From Fimiplasma intestinipullorum (lineage in GTDB: Bacteria; Bacillota_I; Bacilli_A; Erysipelotrichales; Coprobacillaceae), in NCBI GenBank assembly GCA_018715065.1, contig DVMJ01000021.1:1-25028 (forward strand): a stretch of 25,028 nucleotides of DNA, in the 5' to 3' direction. A program made the translations under genes and the position numbers. Position 1 is the stretch's first letter. Each line of letters opens with the position of its first letter. Positions 22,665 to 25,028 of the stretch are shown in pieces. The notes under the pieces are model-generated. The model was not told the origin of the DNA. It was given only the letters and a program-made list of their open reading frames with translations, and made no database searches.

Positions 22665-22730
22665 CAATTCCAGATATCTCCATTCTCCAAACGTATGTTC
22701 ATCATCCAAACAAGCTTTTCAGTTTCTCAA

Positions 22731-22759
22731 TTGTGTCTAAAAACAGAAAATGATATAAT
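22731..22759 (+). promoter_or_regulatory. Promoter of the RpiR pair
   Basis: TTGTGT (22731-22736), a 17-nt spacer and TATAAT (22754-22759), preceded by TGA (extended -10). It lies 23 nt before the first RpiR start. Confidence 0.65.
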
Positions 22760-22782
22760 GAAAGAACGAGGGGAGATGGAAA

Positions 22783-23553
22783 ATGAACACAGTTACAGCT
22801 ATGTTGTTAACAATTATTGGAGGTTCGTACAATAAAGATGCTAATTATCAGATTGCTTTGACGATCTTGCGTTTAATGCACGATCCAGCACATTTGAATT
22901 TATCTTATGTAGCCAAAGCATCCCTGACGAGCAGCTCTTCAGTCAATAAGTTTTGCCGTCAGCTTGGTTTTGGTAATTTTGCTGAGATGAAAGCACTGAT
23001 CATGAGTGGACTGCGCGTTCGTGAAGAACAAATTGCCTATCGGAGCCGTTTGTTTGATGAAAAGGAAGTTTTAGCGCGTTTAAACACGCTGTCCAGTGCT
23101 CCTTTTGATCCAGCGCGCTTTCGTGAAAGTGCCATGGATCTTGTACAGGCGATGGCAGCCAGTCAGGAAATTGTGCTGATGGGCGCTGCTTATCCGTTGG
23201 CTTTATCGATGAATCTTCAAGAAGATCTGAATACCTTTGGTAAGGTTGCGTATGGTCATCCCCTATCCCTTTCTGTTCATTATGATGATATTGGTCAAGA
23301 TTGTTTAGTGATTCTCTTAAGTATGACGGGTCGTTTATACGAATTTTTGAAAAAGGAATTTGATGGTCTGTGTCGCCATTGTCATCATATTTATATTGTC
23401 AGTGGCTTTCAAGGTTACCCCCACTATGAAAGTATTCACGGCATCCTGCCCATTCCTTTAAATGATGATCGTGAGGACGGCAATCAGATGTTTGTAGAGG
23501 TTTTCTATTATTTAAAATACCTATACTACATGCATTATGTGAGGAGAATGTGA
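22783..23553 (+). CDS. RpiR/MurR-family transcriptional regulator, first of a pair
   Basis: This 256-residue protein has an N-terminal RpiR-type helix-turn-helix (about 1-75, with S-S-S-S-V-N-K-F-C-R-Q-L-G-F-G-N-F) and a SIS domain (about 110-250) that would bind a phosphosugar. SIS signatures include I-V-L-M-G-A and L-V-I-L-L-S-M-T-G. Family members usually control sugar or amino-sugar catabolism. A GGGGAG site precedes the ATG. The gene ends 1 nt before the next, also of the RpiR family, so the two are co-transcribed and probably coupled. Targets are unknown, but the secreted-protein gene downstream is a candidate. Confidence 0.87.
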   Translation: MNTVTAMLLTIIGGSYNKDANYQIALTILRLMHDPAHLNLSYVAKASLTSSSSVNKFCRQLGFGNFAEMKALIMSGLRVREEQIAYRSRLFDEKEVLARLNTLSSAPFDPARFRESAMDLVQAMAASQEIVLMGAAYPLALSMNLQEDLNTFGKVAYGHPLSLSVHYDDIGQDCLVILLSMTGRLYEFLKKEFDGLCRHCHHIYIVSGFQGYPHYESIHGILPIPLNDDREDGNQMFVEVFYYLKYLYYMHYVRRM

Positions 23554-23554
23554 G

Positions 23555-24316
23555 ATGTATCTTTTACAGCGATTACGTCATCTTTATGAATCGATGCCGC
23601 CAGACAGTACAGAATACATTTTATCCCGACATATCCTGCATCATCTAAGTTCACTTCAGGACGTCACGGTGACATCCATAGCGCAAGACACAGCTATCTC
23701 TAAATCGGCGGTCTCCAAGTTTTTCAAAAGTTTAACGATGGGACAGACGTTTGATGCTTTTCGTTCATCATTGCAGCTTGATCTGCAGTATCTTTCATTG
23801 GATGATCAAACCATTCAGGTGTATAGCCAGGAATTTAATCAGCATTTTAAAAAGTACTTTCCACTTGATCAGGATAGTATGCATGCTTTGATCCAATTGA
23901 TTAAAAAAGGCCGACAGGTCATCATCTATGGAAATCCCGGGTTTCATGATTGTTTTGATTGTCTGGTGAACTATTTACTGGTTCAGGGCAAAGACATCCG
24001 CTATGTGAACTGGACGAATGGACAAGTCCAGAATAATGAGTTGTCCCAGATGAGCAAGGAAGATCTATTGATCCTGCTAGAGCCGGATAATACATTGTTT
24101 GAATTTATCTTGCGAGCCAATATGTCTGTCGATATGTTCTGGGATTTTAATCGTTTAGCTGCCCAAAAAGTATTTCTTGGCAAAGAGTCGATCGCTTATC
24201 GTGATATTCTGGTTGTGCCGTTATGCGAAACTAAAAACAGCCGTATACAGCATTTATACTTATCTTATTATATTTCTTCTTTATTGGCCGCGTATATGAA
24301 GGATGATACCGTTTAA
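23555..24316 (+). CDS. RpiR/MurR-family transcriptional regulator, second of a pair
   Basis: This 253-residue protein has the same layout as its neighbour, with a helix-turn-helix at about 1-80 (I-S-K-S-A-V-S-K-F-F-K-S-L) and a SIS-like domain at about 115-245 (R-Q-V-I-I-Y-G-N and D-L-L-I-L-L-E-P). The two proteins diverge strongly outside the motifs. The SIS loop here lacks the usual serine-rich S-x-S-G pattern, so ligand binding may be changed. AGGAG (23541-23545) lies about 9 nt before the ATG, inside the end of the first gene. The terminator at 24301-24334 overlaps the last codons. Confidence 0.82.
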   Translation: MYLLQRLRHLYESMPPDSTEYILSRHILHHLSSLQDVTVTSIAQDTAISKSAVSKFFKSLTMGQTFDAFRSSLQLDLQYLSLDDQTIQVYSQEFNQHFKKYFPLDQDSMHALIQLIKKGRQVIIYGNPGFHDCFDCLVNYLLVQGKDIRYVNWTNGQVQNNELSQMSKEDLLILLEPDNTLFEFILRANMSVDMFWDFNRLAAQKVFLGKESIAYRDILVVPLCETKNSRIQHLYLSYYISSLLAAYMKDDTV

Positions 24317-24334
24317 AGGTGTGATCCTTTTTTA
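24301..24334 (+). terminator. Intrinsic terminator of the RpiR pair
   Basis: GGATGATACC (24301-24310) pairs with GGTGTGATCC (24318-24327) with one mismatch and one wobble, then a T run. The stop codon lies in the loop. Confidence 0.7.
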
Positions 24335-24392
24335 TTTTGTGCACAAATGAAAAACAAAATAACGAAAATGTCAAGTCTCTTTTTTTTAGAAA

Positions 24393-24406
24393 TGAAAGCG
24401 CTATTT
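24393..24406 (+). promoter_or_regulatory. Candidate cre (CcpA) site
   Basis: TGAAAGCGCTATTT matches 12 of 14 positions of the common cre form TGWAANCGNTNWCA, missing only at the last two. It lies about 30 bp upstream of the -10 of the secreted-protein gene, consistent with carbon catabolite control. Confidence 0.45.
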
Positions 24407-24419
24407 TAAGCAAGTTTAT

Positions 24420-24440
24420 TCACTCATAGAGTGATATAAT
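24420..24440 (+). promoter_or_regulatory. Promoter -10 with abutting palindromic operator
   Basis: TCACTC-ATA-GAGTGA (24420-24434) is a perfect 15-bp palindrome that ends exactly where TATAAT (24435-24440) begins. TGA before the -10 gives the extended form, and the -35 is poor. A repressor at this palindrome would cover the spacer. Confidence 0.55.
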
Positions 24441-24487
24441 GTTTTCAGAGGACAAGTTTCCTGTAGGGAAGAAATGGAGGAGAGAGA

Positions 24488-25028
24488 ATGAGATCACAAC
24501 GGAAACTAGCGGCATTACTGATGAGCCTATCCATGGTCGTCACGATGCCTTATACTGCCTTCGCTACCGAACCGACAGTGACAGACAGTAATCCAGTCAG
24601 TGCCAGCAGTGCAGAACGCCAAGGCGATGTCGTACAGGGTGTTGCTGTCACAGAGAATACCTTATTTCAAGATAGCACACCGGATGCACATTATCAGGCT
24701 ACCTTTACTTTAGATACCAGCGGCTTTGCTAAGGAAGTCGTGAAAGTCGAAGTCGGCGGTAACTTCCAGTTCTATACCGAAGATCAGCTGGATGATTATC
24801 TTGCCAACGAAGATACGATCGAGCCAGGTACGAGCTATGAGGAATTTACATTATCAGGTTACCGGGCAACGGAATATAAAGCGGGCATGTTCACGACCGG
24901 TGTTGCCATGGATCTGGCAGCGACCGGACAGGCCAATTACCTTTATGAATTAAGTGAGATCGAAGAGAATATCTGGCAGACCAGCCTGCCACTGCCAGGT
25001 GGTCAGTATTACTATGATTACTTTATTA
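24488..25028 (+). CDS. Secreted protein, N-terminal part only (possible carbohydrate esterase)
   Basis: The gene runs off the window after 180 codons. GGAGG (24476-24480) lies 7 nt before the ATG. A Sec signal peptide is clear: R-S-Q-R-K, a hydrophobic core A-A-L-L-M-S-L-S-M-V-V, and a probable cleavage site after T-A-F-A (residue 26). A short Ser/Thr-rich stretch follows. From about residue 60 there is a beta-rich module with N-F-Q-F-Y near its start and S-L-P-L-P-G-G-Q-Y-Y-Y-D-Y near the window end. This recalls the carbohydrate-binding or Ig-like module before esterase domains in gut Firmicutes, but the enzyme part is not in the window and the assignment is tentative. The upstream cre-like site and palindrome suggest sugar-controlled expression. 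Confidence 0.75.
   Translation, partial: MRSQRKLAALLMSLSMVVTMPYTAFATEPTVTDSNPVSASSAERQGDVVQGVAVTENTLFQDSTPDAHYQATFTLDTSGFAKEVVKVEVGGNFQFYTEDQLDDYLANEDTIEPGTSYEEFTLSGYRATEYKAGMFTTGVAMDLAATGQANYLYELSEIEENIWQTSLPLPGGQYYYDYFI

Overview
The window looks like chromosome of a low-to-mid GC Firmicute, most likely a gut Erysipelotrichia (Erysipelotrichaceae-like). The grounds are AGGAGG-type ribosome binding sites, sigma-A promoters with frequent extended -10 (TGnTATAAT), many intrinsic terminators, and a gene mix of PTS permeases, PRD regulators, GH4, Cof-type HAD, MocR and RpiR proteins. The taxon is an inference. There is no rRNA, tRNA or CRISPR array in the window.

Layout. (1) 1-1120 is a gene-poor scar. 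It holds a terminator from upstream, a strong promoter followed about 85 nt later by an intrinsic terminator (a candidate small RNA), shattered coding-like sequence that may be an old IS66-type transposase, and an N-terminal fragment of an IS1634-type transposase. (2) 1130-10141 is a carbohydrate island. It has a small membrane protein and a cytoplasmic S1 sulfatase on the minus strand, divergent from two ChbG/YdjC-type deacetylases, a five-domain PRD/EIIB/EIIA regulator, a fused PTS EIIB-EIIC of the lactose/cellobiose family, and a second EIIC without an EIIB. Together they suggest PTS uptake of a (possibly sulfated, N-acetylated) disaccharide, then cytoplasmic deacetylation and desulfation. 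No dedicated Lac-type EIIA is present. (3) 10142-10490 is intergenic and holds two identical-pattern operators (TGTTC-N8-GAACA), a promoter, a predicted rod-like RNA whose 5' end pairs with sequence about 110 nt downstream, and its own terminator. (4) 10547-13592 holds two divergently transcribed MATE exporters. (5) 13618-14100 is a decayed stretch with two strong hairpins. (6) 14109-17081 encodes a 990-residue membrane-anchored protein with a caspase-fold His/Cys centre, carboxypeptidase-regulatory-like domains and a YfaP-like C-terminus. (7) 17206-22616 holds a GH4 6-phospho-glycosidase, a Cof-type HAD phosphatase, a MocR regulator, an alpha/beta esterase, and a GNAT acetyltransferase broken by a single-base frameshift. 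(8) 22783-24316 is a tandem pair of RpiR regulators. (9) 24488 to the end is the start of a secreted protein whose promoter carries a cre-like site and a palindrome abutting the -10.

The least ordinary items are the structured RNA candidate with paired operators at 10157-10479, the promoter-terminator RNA candidate at 160-306, the caspase-like multidomain surface protein, and the sulfatase/ChbG/PTS combination, in which one ChbG copy has a changed metal-ligand set. Start codons were chosen by ribosome binding site spacing and family N-termini, so several coding regions are shorter than the longest open frame.
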